Part shown: positions 38,517-46,785 of the stretch, piece after piece
Numbering within the stretch: position 1 is the stretch's first letter
Layout of the letters: every line of letters starts with the position of its first letter
Origin: a virus
DNA length: 50,191 nucleotides
Direction: 5' to 3' (one strand)
IMG/VR virus record: IMGVR_UViG_3300035670_000312
Coordinates: 1 to 50,191 of that record
Made by a program: the position numbers and the translations under genes
Notes under the pieces: generated by a model
Told to the model about the DNA's origin: nothing
Seen by the model: the letters and a program-made list of their open reading frames with translations, nothing else
Databases searched by the model: none

Positions 38517-38893
38517 CAACCGAAAGAGATAGTGTCTGTACCTTGGCCCCCGTAGATCACGGTGTCTCCAAACGCTCCGGATATGCCAGAAGGCGGGCAA
38601 CTAGCGTACTGCCCAAACGGTACAAAGTCAACTCCTTGAGAACCCGACATGGTGATCTGTCCGAGTCCGGCCTCATACGGTGAAGTCCGAGTCGTCACAG
38701 TCTCCGAGACCACAGCCAACTCCCCATCCACAATGTACCCACATGCTCGCAGGAAACAGGTGAAGAAGGAAGTTATGTTCTCCAGACTCGCCTCACCGGA
38801 GATAGTCATCTCAACAGTGTGGTCTAGAACGTCGTCAAAGGTGCCAGCAGTTGGAGGCTCATAAGCAAGGCGGAACCGCCCAAAGTCAGTCAT
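38516..38893 (-). CDS. hypothetical protein, 125 aa
   Basis: It starts MTDFGRFRLAYEPPTAGTFD, followed by EMTISGEASLENITSFFTCF and LRACGYIVDGELAVV, a small alpha/beta fold. The last 40 residues are Gly/Ser-rich. I recall similar ACGY-V-DG strands in cyanophage proteins, unverified. It is first in the thyX operon under a class 1 promoter and overlaps thyX by one base. Confidence 0.55.
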   Translation of the reverse strand: MTDFGRFRLAYEPPTAGTFDDVLDHTVEMTISGEASLENITSFFTCFLRACGYIVDGELAVVSETVTTRTSPYEAGLGQITMSGSQGVDFVPFGQYASCPPSGISGAFGDTVIYGGQGTDTISFG

Positions 38894-38916
38894 TGTTAGT
38901 AGTATGGTTGCGGTTT

Positions 38917-38944
38917 AGTATAGGTTGACAGGGGTGCCGTAAAT
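38917..38944 (-). promoter_or_regulatory. class 1 promoter of the thyX operon
   Basis: ATTTAC (38939-38944), a 16-nt spacer and TATACT (38917-38922), 24 nt before the ATG at 38893; it touches the stop of the exonuclease gene. Confidence 0.65.
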
Positions 38945-39564
38945 CAAAAGTCCAGGTCGAGGTCCTCGGCAGTGAGTTTGTCCTCGTTGAACAACCCGGC
39001 CATCTTTTGCATTGCTTTCAGTGTGTTTCGGCAATCGACTTGGGCATCGTGGGCTTCTTCACCGAGGAAGTTGGGGAGACGTTGCCACTTGAATCCGTCT
39101 TTCTTCGAGTTCCACTCACCGGACCACTCACTGTATTTGTCCATGGCACAAGACAAACCGGCTGTCTTGGGTTTGTCAATCTCATACTTAGCAAACATGT
39201 GAACCAGCAACCTCCAGTCAAAGTCCATGTTCCATGAGATGACATGCTTGTCCTTGAGGACAAACGAAATCATTCGAGCAACTTGCGGGAACATCGGTTG
39301 ATTGACCACCTGCTCATTTGAGATTTTGTGAATGCCGATCACCGTGTCATTCATCGGCTGCGAGGGTTTCAGCAGCATGCTGAAGAGGGGCCGGCCCTGG
39401 ATGTCCAGAATGCAAATCTGGGCAATCTCAGTCTCGGGGTCCTCTCGAAGAAGACCAGTGGACTCAAGATCCAAAATCACCGTGTTTTGGTCTGCCAGTC
39501 GCTCGGTTGCCCATTGCTTGGCATTGTCCTTGAAAGTTGCCAGCTGGTCAATTGTCGGTTTCAT
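38944..39564 (-). CDS. DEDDh 3'-5' exonuclease, LDF-tailed
   Basis: This 206-aa protein has the DnaQ/RNase T motifs: ILDLESTGL (Asp32, Glu34), ISWNMDFDWR and HDAQVDC, the DEDDh arrangement. It would degrade single strands or proofread. It ends AEDLDLDF, sharing its LDF end with 27633-28607 and 40202-40954. It overlaps the 78-aa gene by 17 nt. Confidence 0.8.
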   Translation of the reverse strand: MKPTIDQLATFKDNAKQWATERLADQNTVILDLESTGLLREDPETEIAQICILDIQGRPLFSMLLKPSQPMNDTVIGIHKISNEQVVNQPMFPQVARMISFVLKDKHVISWNMDFDWRLLVHMFAKYEIDKPKTAGLSCAMDKYSEWSGEWNSKKDGFKWQRLPNFLGEEAHDAQVDCRNTLKAMQKMAGLFNEDKLTAEDLDLDF

Positions 39565-39784
39565 TGTTTGAGAGAAAGTTTTTCAATGTGTCGAGATCTT
39601 CAAGGACCTCTTTGGCATAGTCGGCAGCGATACGTTCACGCCACTCGATGATTTTAGAGAAGGCGACGATCAAGTCAGAGGCGAATCCCCGAACCTCCTC
39701 AATTCCGTCCGGTCCGTCCAACAACCTCCACTCGAAATATTCCTTGCCGTCGGCAGTAAATTTATTTACAATCGTGACTTTCAT
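39548..39784 (-). CDS. hypothetical protein, 78 aa
   Basis: MKVTIVNKFTADGKEYFEWR, then an acidic coiled helix (EVLEDLDTLKNFLSNNETDN). It is a small alpha/beta protein overlapping both neighbours. No family recognised. Confidence 0.5.
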   Translation of the reverse strand: MKVTIVNKFTADGKEYFEWRLLDGPDGIEEVRGFASDLIVAFSKIIEWRERIAADYAKEVLEDLDTLKNFLSNNETDN

Positions 39785-40190
39785 AACTCACAGGTAAGAG
39801 TCCGAAATCGGTGGTGTTGTACAAACCTCTGTCGTGAGACTTACCGCCAAGTCGGCGGTAGCTGTAGACAGTAGCCGTAAAGTTGATTCGTTCATTAAGT
39901 TCAGGGACTCGGCCGATCTTTTTAAATTGACGTTTGAGAATGAAAATGTGAGACAGGTAGATCGTTTCGCCGAGGGGTATGGGAGTGACAAACACGTTAA
40001 CGAGGCAAAAAGAATGGAGATCCCGTCTCGTTGCGTGCTTTCGCAACTCTTTTACTCTGGCGGACACCTTGACTTCGGTCCCCTCCAAAAGACGCAGATC
40101 GTCTCTGCGCCTGATCACGCTACTCACATTGCTCGCTCCGTGGCCGCAGGTAGCATAGCCGTGGGTGAGACGGGTAAATTCTCTTAGCAC
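39762..40190 (-). CDS. OB-fold-like protein, 142 aa
   Basis: It starts with GTG at 40190. The core LEGTEVKVSARVKELRKHAT, VFVTPIPLGETIYLSHIFI and NERINFTATVYSYRRLGG has the strand rhythm of an OB fold, as in small ssDNA- or RNA-binding proteins. The N-terminal 30 residues are poor and another GTG about 60 nt downstream may be the real start. It diverges from the plus-strand gene after only 11 nt. Confidence 0.5.
   Translation of the reverse strand: MLREFTRLTHGYATCGHGASNVSSVIRRRDDLRLLEGTEVKVSARVKELRKHATRRDLHSFCLVNVFVTPIPLGETIYLSHIFILKRQFKKIGRVPELNERINFTATVYSYRRLGGKSHDRGLYNTTDFGLLPVSYESHDCK
40172..40181 (+). promoter_or_regulatory. class 2-like box on the plus strand
   Basis: GGGTAAATTC, 20 nt before the ATG at 40202 and the only such box on the plus strand in front of a gene. 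It lies inside the first codons of the divergent gene. Confidence 0.4.
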
Positions 40191-40201
40191 AAACCAAAAC
40201 C

Positions 40202-40954
40202 ATGGGCATAGGCAAGGACACGTTCGGACTCAATAAGGGAGAGTTCAGTCAGAAGATCGGGAGAATAATTAAAAACTTTCGTGCAAACTCGAAACTGATT
40301 TCAGAACCGAGGGACTTTGTGTTGCGTTGCTGCAAGCTGACCGAACAGTGGAGCAAACTTGCCAATGACCCCGAGGTGCTGGTTTATCTGAGGAACATCG
40401 AGATTGCCGGTGGCCGCAAAGTCAAAGTGATCAGCCTTGAGAGAGGAGCCACTCGACAACCGGTTCCAAAAGCAAAATTGCTCGATGCGTTGTATCCCCC
40501 AAAGAAGACTGCCACAACGGCAACACCTGAGGAAAAACATTTCAATGCTGTAAAAGCATCAATGAGAGGTGGCATAAGTTATCAACTCAAGGCATTTCGG
40601 GATTCTTGTTCCATCCCTTGTGTATGTTACTTAAGTGGCAAAAAAATCCGTCCCGGTGATAGGACGGACGTGGATCACGTCGGAACACCTTTTTCCGAAA
40701 TCTGTGACGAGTTCGTTCGAGAAAAATGTTTAAACTATTCTCGCATAACTTTGAAGGGACCACCGACGAAAAAAGTTTTTGCGGACACCGTGCTCTGGGC
40801 AGAGTGGCTGGAGTTTCACGAAGGCAGAGCAAAGTACGCACTCACTCTGGCATCTGCCAACAGGTCAAAAGGTGCGGATGGCTATGAAACTTCGCAAGAA
40901 CTTATAGGATCTTTTGCGAAAGAAGATCCCGAGGATTTGTCGTTGGACTTTTGA
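40202..40954 (+). CDS. HNH/DUF3223-like protein, LDF-tailed
   Basis: The only clear plus-strand protein gene. The 250-aa product has a basic helical N-terminus, then CVCYLSGKKIRPGDRTDVDH, VGTPFSEICDEFV, and EWLEFHEGRAKYALTLASAN with RSKGADGY at the end of the domain, an HNH-type pattern as in DUF3223. It ends PEDLSLDF. It lacks the NUMOD domains of homing enzymes. It runs head-on into the fibre gene: stops at 40954 and 40955 abut with no terminator. A DNA-repair or recombination role is plausible. Confidence 0.65.
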   Translation: MGIGKDTFGLNKGEFSQKIGRIIKNFRANSKLISEPRDFVLRCCKLTEQWSKLANDPEVLVYLRNIEIAGGRKVKVISLERGATRQPVPKAKLLDALYPPKKTATTATPEEKHFNAVKASMRGGISYQLKAFRDSCSIPCVCYLSGKKIRPGDRTDVDHVGTPFSEICDEFVREKCLNYSRITLKGPPTKKVFADTVLWAEWLEFHEGRAKYALTLASANRSKGADGYETSQELIGSFAKEDPEDLSLDF

Positions 40955-42016
40955 TTATGCCTTCGTGGCAGTCACTCCAATGAAACTTGACCCAGTACTG
41001 GGTGCCTCGGTGAAGGAGATTGTAGATCCGACCACACTGAACGCTACGTTGGGAACCTGGGGAACACCACCAACGAAGATCAAAAGATTGGGGCCGGGGG
41101 TGACTGAAGCCCCCGAAACTGTCAAGGGGAAGTCGGTTTGAGTTCCGTTGAAACTTCCGGAAATGTCATCGAGGTACGCCAAAATCGGTGTGACTTTCAC
41201 ACCCACGTCCAAATACACCCAACTCGTACCAGTCGAAAGCAACCAGTCACCTTGGACCACACTGACCGGGGTAGTCTCTCCCGTAGGGGTGAAAGTGCCT
41301 TCTTCTGTACAAATTGCGAAATAATTTACGTTTGCGGTAGTAGGACTCGGCAAAGGGTCGTTGAGAACGAAACCAACTGCGGCTCCCTCTGTTGTCACAA
41401 ACGTCAAAGTTCCCGCACCGTTCAACCTGCCACCGAGAGTCAGGTTGGGGGATACGACAAGGGCATCGATTTGATTTTGCAGACTCAAGCCTTGCTTGGC
41501 AGAAAGAGCTATACTGGCAGAGTTTGTTGAAGTGTTGTCGGCAATTGTTGTTACACCCAGGCTACTAATTCCCCCTAGAACACCAACCGTTGAGTCAACA
41601 GAAATGACTGGAAACTGAGGATTTGTGAGATCAACTTTAATGGGTGGATTTGCTGTGACAGTCTGAGTTGACGCCTTTGCCGCATCGTAAGCAAGCTTAA
41701 CCGATCCCGCAGTTGCGGCGACTGTGCTTGAGGAAGACGTAACCGTGTCGTTTAACTGAACAAGACCGATCTGAGACGTACTACCAATCTGAATGGGGAC
41801 GTTTTGGGAAAAGGTTAGCTTACCGGTGTTGGTTACAGTAAATTGAGCAACCTCCAGAGGATTACCATACGTTCCAGCAGCCACACCTGTGGCAAAACTA
41901 ATTAACGACCACGTCTGTTCCGTAGAACTCCACTGATAGACATTTGTACCAGGCGGAGGGTTGACAGGGTATAACTGGCCGTTTACCGGACTTGTTGGAA
42001 ATGTAAGAAGCGCCAT
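40955..42016 (-). CDS. tail fibre-like protein, 353 aa
   Basis: The protein begins MALLTFPTSPVNGQLYPVNP, and its middle contains the repeat QIGLVQLNDTVT plus TVAATAGSVKLAYDAAKAS, a tail-fibre helical repeat of the Phage_fiber_2 type. The C-terminal 80 residues are strand-rich (GSFNGTQTDFPLTVSGASVT). It has a class 2 box and upstream terminator. It shares the LVQL/KLA repeat with the 48694 gene. Probably a tail-fibre or collar attachment protein. Confidence 0.7.
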   Translation of the reverse strand: MALLTFPTSPVNGQLYPVNPPPGTNVYQWSSTEQTWSLISFATGVAAGTYGNPLEVAQFTVTNTGKLTFSQNVPIQIGSTSQIGLVQLNDTVTSSSSTVAATAGSVKLAYDAAKASTQTVTANPPIKVDLTNPQFPVISVDSTVGVLGGISSLGVTTIADNTSTNSASIALSAKQGLSLQNQIDALVVSPNLTLGGRLNGAGTLTFVTTEGAAVGFVLNDPLPSPTTANVNYFAICTEEGTFTPTGETTPVSVVQGDWLLSTGTSWVYLDVGVKVTPILAYLDDISGSFNGTQTDFPLTVSGASVTPGPNLLIFVGGVPQVPNVAFSVVGSTISFTEAPSTGSSFIGVTATKA

Positions 42017-42046
42017 GCCACCCGCTAACAGGTTTTTCTGATAAGT

Positions 42047-42056
42047 GGTTTTACCC
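42047..42056 (-). promoter_or_regulatory. class 2 promoter box
   Basis: Exact GGGTAAAACC, 31 nt before the ATG at 42016 and just downstream of a terminator. Confidence 0.55.
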
Positions 42057-42060
42057 GGTT

Positions 42061-42087
42061 ACAAAAATCCCCCGATTGCTCGGGGGA
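42061..42087 (-). terminator. terminator after the collar fibre
   Basis: TCCCCCGA-GCAA-TCGGGGGA (42068-42087) followed by TTTTTGT on the minus strand. Confidence 0.85.
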
Positions 42088-42113
42088 GTGTCACTAAAAT
42101 GGAATCGATCTCT

Positions 42114-42830
42114 TTAGACGACTATTTCACCGTGAAAAATGCACGGGAGCAACGCTACGTTGACGGGTCGGGTCTCGCTGAGACCTGTCACATTAGTTTC
42201 GTAACCATTTCCAAAAGTTGTCGCCTGGTTAATCGAAGTTGTTGTTGTAGTTTCTGTGCCAGAGACTCCGTCTGCAGGGAGTTCGTGTGAGTGGGACTCT
42301 AGGGCGTGAGATTGACTGGATCCAAACAAGCGGCCAGGGTCGATGCCACCGGGGCTACCTCCGGCCTCATCCCATCCACGGAGGAATTGACCACGGAGGT
42401 CGGGCACGGCAAAGGTAGTTGTGCCATCTCCGCCATACAAACCACCCAACAAACCGCCGAGTGAAGGGTAATCGGTAAATTGGTGGACACTTCCGTCACA
42501 GACCAGGTACCCGTCAGGGGCAATGTCCATTGCAAAGTAAGAAACTTTGCCCACAAGACACGTCAGCAGAGCCTTAGAAAGTCGATCTGAGTAAGAAATG
42601 GTTTCTGCCAGATCGTTTGTGGGGGCGTATATTTGGAAGTATTCGTCCCGATCTTGAGAAATTCCGGCCTTAATCCAGCCTTGAGGTACGTTCTGATTTT
42701 GAAAACCGTCAAAATAGGGCAAAAAACCCGCATTTCTTAGATTTTCAGTGGTTGGAGGCAACCCGAACTGGGCGGAAAAATCTCCCGTGCTAATAAATTC
42801 TTCTAGGTCAGAGTTGTAGTAAATAGTCAT
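42114..42830 (-). CDS. phage tail collar-domain protein (short fibre)
   Basis: Residues 95-150 hold a tail collar domain: SYFAMDIAPDGYLVCDGSVH, then PSLGGLLGGLYGGDGTTTFA and VPDLRGQFLRGWDEAGGSPG. The rest is strand-rich and ends TRPVNVALLPCIFHGEIVV, as in many collar-fibre proteins. It is the adhesin partner next to the giant fibre. It precedes a clear terminator. Confidence 0.85.
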   Translation of the reverse strand: MTIYYNSDLEEFISTGDFSAQFGLPPTTENLRNAGFLPYFDGFQNQNVPQGWIKAGISQDRDEYFQIYAPTNDLAETISYSDRLSKALLTCLVGKVSYFAMDIAPDGYLVCDGSVHQFTDYPSLGGLLGGLYGGDGTTTFAVPDLRGQFLRGWDEAGGSPGGIDPGRLFGSSQSHALESHSHELPADGVSGTETTTTTSINQATTFGNGYETNVTGLSETRPVNVALLPCIFHGEIVV

Positions 42831-42834
42831 GGCG

Positions 42835-45800
42835 TTACGAGATTCGGAAACTCTTCAGTGTGTTGTTTACGGAGTCAATGAACGACCCGTTAATGTAAAT
42901 GTCGATGCCAGGGTTGACGTACACGGTCGATGTAACTTGTCCATTTGTGACCAGGTTGCTACGGGCTGAGGCGCCGCCTCCACCACCACCACCACCGTCG
43001 CCACCAAACCCACGGCCACCACCACCACCACCAGGCCAACCGCCGCCACCACCACCACCGGCGCCGTCGTCATTGCCCGAGCCGCTGCCGGCTTGGGCGC
43101 CTGCAGGGTAGATCGAAGAGTTTCTCACTCCACCTCCACCACCACCACCACCGTTGGGGCCACCCCCCGAATTTCCGGGGGATCCGTTCTGGTCATTATA
43201 TCCACCACCACCACCACCAGAACCGGATCCTCGACTTCCACTACCACCACCAGCTCCGACTCCCTGGACTAGAACGTCCCAGAAACTGTCTAGAGTTCCG
43301 GTACTAAATCCGGCAGGAATGGCCACACCATCGCCGTTTCCGATGGGTCCCGTGAAAGTCAGAATGTCGTTAACGGCATATCCGCTCCCCGGTACTCCAA
43401 TGCCTGTGCAAATTGTCCTGCCGTTGCCGTCTCTGCTCAGGGTCAGTTTACAACCCGTTCCACCACCTCCGGTTACAGGGCCTGGGTTGGTAGTGTAATA
43501 GTCGTTCAGGCCATAAGCTATGTTAACTGCTTCCACCTGGGAGACCGAACCCCCTCCCCCAAGCTGTGTGACTCTAAACTTAGCCGGCTGCCTTAGTTGA
43601 AGGTAGACTGCTCCCCGTGGCTTACCACCGTCAGTTCCACAATCTCCGTAAGTGCCGTTGCACCCTTTGGGTCCAAAGTTTAGAACACCGTTAGTGGTTG
43701 AGGTATTGTCGATTCCCACGATGTAGAGACCAGGTCGAGGAAATACGAAAAATTCTCCAGAGTCATAGTTATTTCCTAGCCAGGTTTTCAGAATATATCT
43801 CAGGTTCTTTAAGGTCCCCGTTGCGGTCTTGACGATCGAAGAGTACGGGGAGAAAGTCCCCAAACTGGACTTGTATCGGAACCTCACATAGTAGGGGCTG
43901 TTACCACCCACACTACCCGGAACTTGAATATTTTGTGTGGTGCTGGCCGTTGTAAACGTGAAGGTTGTCGGAGAGGAAAACGCAAGATCCGTGGACAGTT
44001 GCCACTCACTTTGAGAGAATGTACCTGCGCTTACCCCGTTGAATGAAGTTATGGTGAAAGAGGCAACACCAGCAGTAACGGGTTGTGTTTGAACCGTCAG
44101 GGGCACAGCGGTCCCACCTCCCAGTCCAGATAGGTTTAAAGTTACCTGCTCACCGTTAATATATCCAGTTCCGCCGGAATCGACATATGCCAAGCTAACA
44201 TTGCCCGCACTGTCAGTTGTAACGGTGACGGTCAGGCCGTTGCCACTTCCCCCCGTGGCAGACAAGGCCAGTGCCTCTGAGTCGGGTGTTAAACCCGAGA
44301 CCGGGTTTACAAGGGAGACAGCTCCAACGACACTCGAAGTGTCAAACAAAGGTTCCACGGGTGCAATGTAGGTTACCCCGTCTGTACCTGCCACGTTTGT
44401 GATGCTGGGCTGAGCAATTCCAGAAGAAGCCGTTTTTACGGTCCAGGTAGTATTTTCGGTTGTGACTGAGCTGCCGAGTCTAACTGCCAGAGTGTAGTCA
44501 GTTAACACGGATCCGCCCGTACCTCCACGCACCCGGAAAGAAGCATCTGGATTCACAAGGGCAGTTGTACCGGTGGTAGGGATGGACGCCCAGGTTACTC
44601 CCCCGTCTTGACTGTACTGGGGGGAGGAAAGTGTCGTAGTTCCTCCGTCGTAAGTTAGGTAGGAGGGAGCCGTTGTTCCTGACAAGGTAATTGTGTCTGA
44701 AACCACCGTGGACAACAAGGGGGCGTCTGTAGCAATGTCCGTAAAAGAGTAAGGGTCAGGAAGGCGATCAATTACTAAAGAGTCAGAGTTGAGGAAAGTC
44801 CCGTTGGTGAGAGTGCCTGTGATGGTACCGGATGAAAGAGCACCGCAGGAAGGGGTGTTCTTCCAACGCAGGTAAACGGTGTTACCGTCAGCAACCGCAG
44901 TAGAAGAACTTGTAAACGTCGTTCCGTTTAGGGAGAGCTCAATGCAACCAACGGTGCTAATGTTTGTAGATCCGTCTGCCCAAGTGAAACTCGTGACCTC
45001 TGGGATGAAAGTGGGGAAAGTTACAAAAGTGTTCGGGAAAACACCTCCCGAAGTGCTTGCCGAGAAGGTCCCGGTTTGAACATTTGCCCCTTCACCGATG
45101 GCAATTACGGCATCGTAAGTTGAAGATGCCGAAGCACCAACCGTGAAACGAATGGACAGGGTTTGACCTGGACTGATCGGCAGACTTGTGCCGCTTGCTG
45201 GAACATTTGTGTAAGATCCACCACCCACGCTGGCTTGAACACTTGTGCCAGTTGTGGAAACAAGCGTAATGTATCCGGGGGCATTAATCTCAGTCAAGCT
45301 AATGGTCGAAGAAGTTGCCACGGCGTTCGGAGCAACGTTCGTCCCAGGGCCAAAGCTAAACGGACCCGGCTTACGGTCGACCGTTAAGTTGGAGACAGAA
45401 GAGTACGTACCGTTTGTGATGGAACCAGTGATCCCAGTGTTGTGAGGTGCCGAACCGCACTGACCGGCAGGACCCGACGTCCAACGGGTTCCAACGGTAT
45501 CCCCGGGAACAACGGCCTTTCCACTTTGGCTGAATGCTCCCCCGTTTACGTTAAACTCGATACAACCGGTAGAAGTCAAGGTCGTACCAGTTCCGTCCCA
45601 TGTAAAAGAGCTGGAGCTCAATGTGTCCGTGGGGAAGGTTGGCGTCGTGGGGTTGGGGAATGGGGGAGGATTAACGGGACCGACGGCGGCGGTCGTACCG
45701 GTCACACTTTGACCGGAGCTGTCCGAGGCTGTTAATGTGACGGAAATGGTTTTGTTAATTTCACCCGTAGTCACCAAGTATGAGGGTGTGTTAGTGGCGA

Positions 45801-46716
45801 GAGTGGTGCCGTCGCTATTTTTCCAAACCCAAGAGTAGGTGATTGGAGCTGCCCCGCCGGTGGCGGTACCAGTGTTATAGTTAATGGTAGATCCAACCGC
45901 AGCCGAACCCGTGATGGAACCAGGGGAAGCCAGGATGACGGGGTCTACAGTATTTACCGTTCCATTAATATAGACCGACTGGTACCCGACTTTTAGGGCA
46001 AGGTTGTAAGCCGTGCCGGAAGTAGATGTGGGAACGTCATTAAAAATGACTTGGAAGATCAGATTTCCGGAGGCATTCGAATAGTAGTTCGTAAACTGGA
46101 AACGCCCACCGTTTGTAGCTGCGTTCAGATCAACAATCGGAACATACTGGAACGGTGCCAATCCCGTAATAGTAATTACGTTAGGCAAGGCAAAGGATGC
46201 CCCGGTGCCAGCAGAGACGGCGGACAGGGTGTAAGGATTCGCAGAAGTACCCGCACCACCGGTGAAGGCAGGAGTGGAAGAAGAGTTCGCAGGGGTAACC
46301 TCAAGGCCCGCCTCGAACACACTGGTCCAGCCACCTGGAGACACACAGTTTTGATAAACCTTAAGCTCACCGACATTACAGTCGAACCAGAGTTCGCCTT
46401 CGTCGCGAGGTGTGGGTTCAATGGGAGACACCGTAACCACGGCGAATCCGGAAGCATCAGCCCACTTGAGGATGCCTGCTCCGTCAGTTTGAAGAAACTG
46501 ATCGGCGGTTCCGTCAGCTGCTGGCCAGGTGTAGGCATTGTAGGCTGAACCATTGTTCAGCTTCATCAGACCTACGACCGTGGAGGCATCCACGGAGATC
46601 TGACCATTGGCAGCGATTGAAATGCCGGTACCTTGGGTAACGCCTTGCACCTGACCTGCAAGAACGGTTCCCTGGGCCTGGTTTCCGGCTAGAAGTTGCG
46701 CACGAGTTAAAGCCAC
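42835..46716 (-). CDS. giant tail fibre adhesin with polyglycine C-terminus
   Basis: This 1293-aa protein starts MALTRAQLLAGNQAQGTVLA. Residues 250-350 contain an Ig/PKD-like repeat (GSITGSAAVGSTINYNTGTA then SVTLTASDSSGQSVTGT). The centre is beta-rich and repetitive. The last 130 residues are almost entirely Gly with Ser/Asn/Asp, like the polyglycine-sandwich tips of S16/T4-type adhesins. It likely recognises the host surface. The N-terminus shares LNN-x-AYNAY-W-P with the 48694 gene. A class 2 box lies 26 nt upstream. Confidence 0.8.
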   Translation of the reverse strand: MALTRAQLLAGNQAQGTVLAGQVQGVTQGTGISIAANGQISVDASTVVGLMKLNNGSAYNAYTWPAADGTADQFLQTDGAGILKWADASGFAVVTVSPIEPTPRDEGELWFDCNVGELKVYQNCVSPGGWTSVFEAGLEVTPANSSSTPAFTGGAGTSANPYTLSAVSAGTGASFALPNVITITGLAPFQYVPIVDLNAATNGGRFQFTNYYSNASGNLIFQVIFNDVPTSTSGTAYNLALKVGYQSVYINGTVNTVDPVILASPGSITGSAAVGSTINYNTGTATGGAAPITYSWVWKNSDGTTLATNTPSYLVTTGEINKTISVTLTASDSSGQSVTGTTAAVGPVNPPPFPNPTTPTFPTDTLSSSSFTWDGTGTTLTSTGCIEFNVNGGAFSQSGKAVVPGDTVGTRWTSGPAGQCGSAPHNTGITGSITNGTYSSVSNLTVDRKPGPFSFGPGTNVAPNAVATSSTISLTEINAPGYITLVSTTGTSVQASVGGGSYTNVPASGTSLPISPGQTLSIRFTVGASASSTYDAVIAIGEGANVQTGTFSASTSGGVFPNTFVTFPTFIPEVTSFTWADGSTNISTVGCIELSLNGTTFTSSSTAVADGNTVYLRWKNTPSCGALSSGTITGTLTNGTFLNSDSLVIDRLPDPYSFTDIATDAPLLSTVVSDTITLSGTTAPSYLTYDGGTTTLSSPQYSQDGGVTWASIPTTGTTALVNPDASFRVRGGTGGSVLTDYTLAVRLGSSVTTENTTWTVKTASSGIAQPSITNVAGTDGVTYIAPVEPLFDTSSVVGAVSLVNPVSGLTPDSEALALSATGGSGNGLTVTVTTDSAGNVSLAYVDSGGTGYINGEQVTLNLSGLGGGTAVPLTVQTQPVTAGVASFTITSFNGVSAGTFSQSEWQLSTDLAFSSPTTFTFTTASTTQNIQVPGSVGGNSPYYVRFRYKSSLGTFSPYSSIVKTATGTLKNLRYILKTWLGNNYDSGEFFVFPRPGLYIVGIDNTSTTNGVLNFGPKGCNGTYGDCGTDGGKPRGAVYLQLRQPAKFRVTQLGGGGSVSQVEAVNIAYGLNDYYTTNPGPVTGGGGTGCKLTLSRDGNGRTICTGIGVPGSGYAVNDILTFTGPIGNGDGVAIPAGFSTGTLDSFWDVLVQGVGAGGGSGSRGSGSGGGGGGYNDQNGSPGNSGGGPNGGGGGGGGVRNSSIYPAGAQAGSGSGNDDGAGGGGGGGWPGGGGGGRGFGGDGGGGGGGGASARSNLVTNGQVTSTVYVNPGIDIYINGSFIDSVNNTLKSFRIS

Positions 46717-46740
46717 AAGCTATAAACGTCAACGATACCA

Positions 46741-46750
46741 GGTTTTACCC
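46741..46750 (-). promoter_or_regulatory. class 2 promoter box of the giant fibre gene
   Basis: Exact GGGTAAAACC, 25 nt before the start at 46716, directly after a terminator. Confidence 0.55.
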
Positions 46751-46755
46751 TACCA

Positions 46756-46782
46756 TGAAAAAGAGGGAGCCGAAGCTCCCCC
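46756..46782 (-). terminator. terminator after the glycosyltransferase
   Basis: GGGAGC-TTCG-GCTCCC (46765-46780) followed by TCTTTTTC on the minus strand. Confidence 0.8.
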
Positions 46783-46785
46783 CGA

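Noticed and set aside
42899-43498. Proline-rich plus-strand ORFs
   Set aside because: They are antisense to the polyglycine tail of the giant fibre; Gly codons read as Pro.
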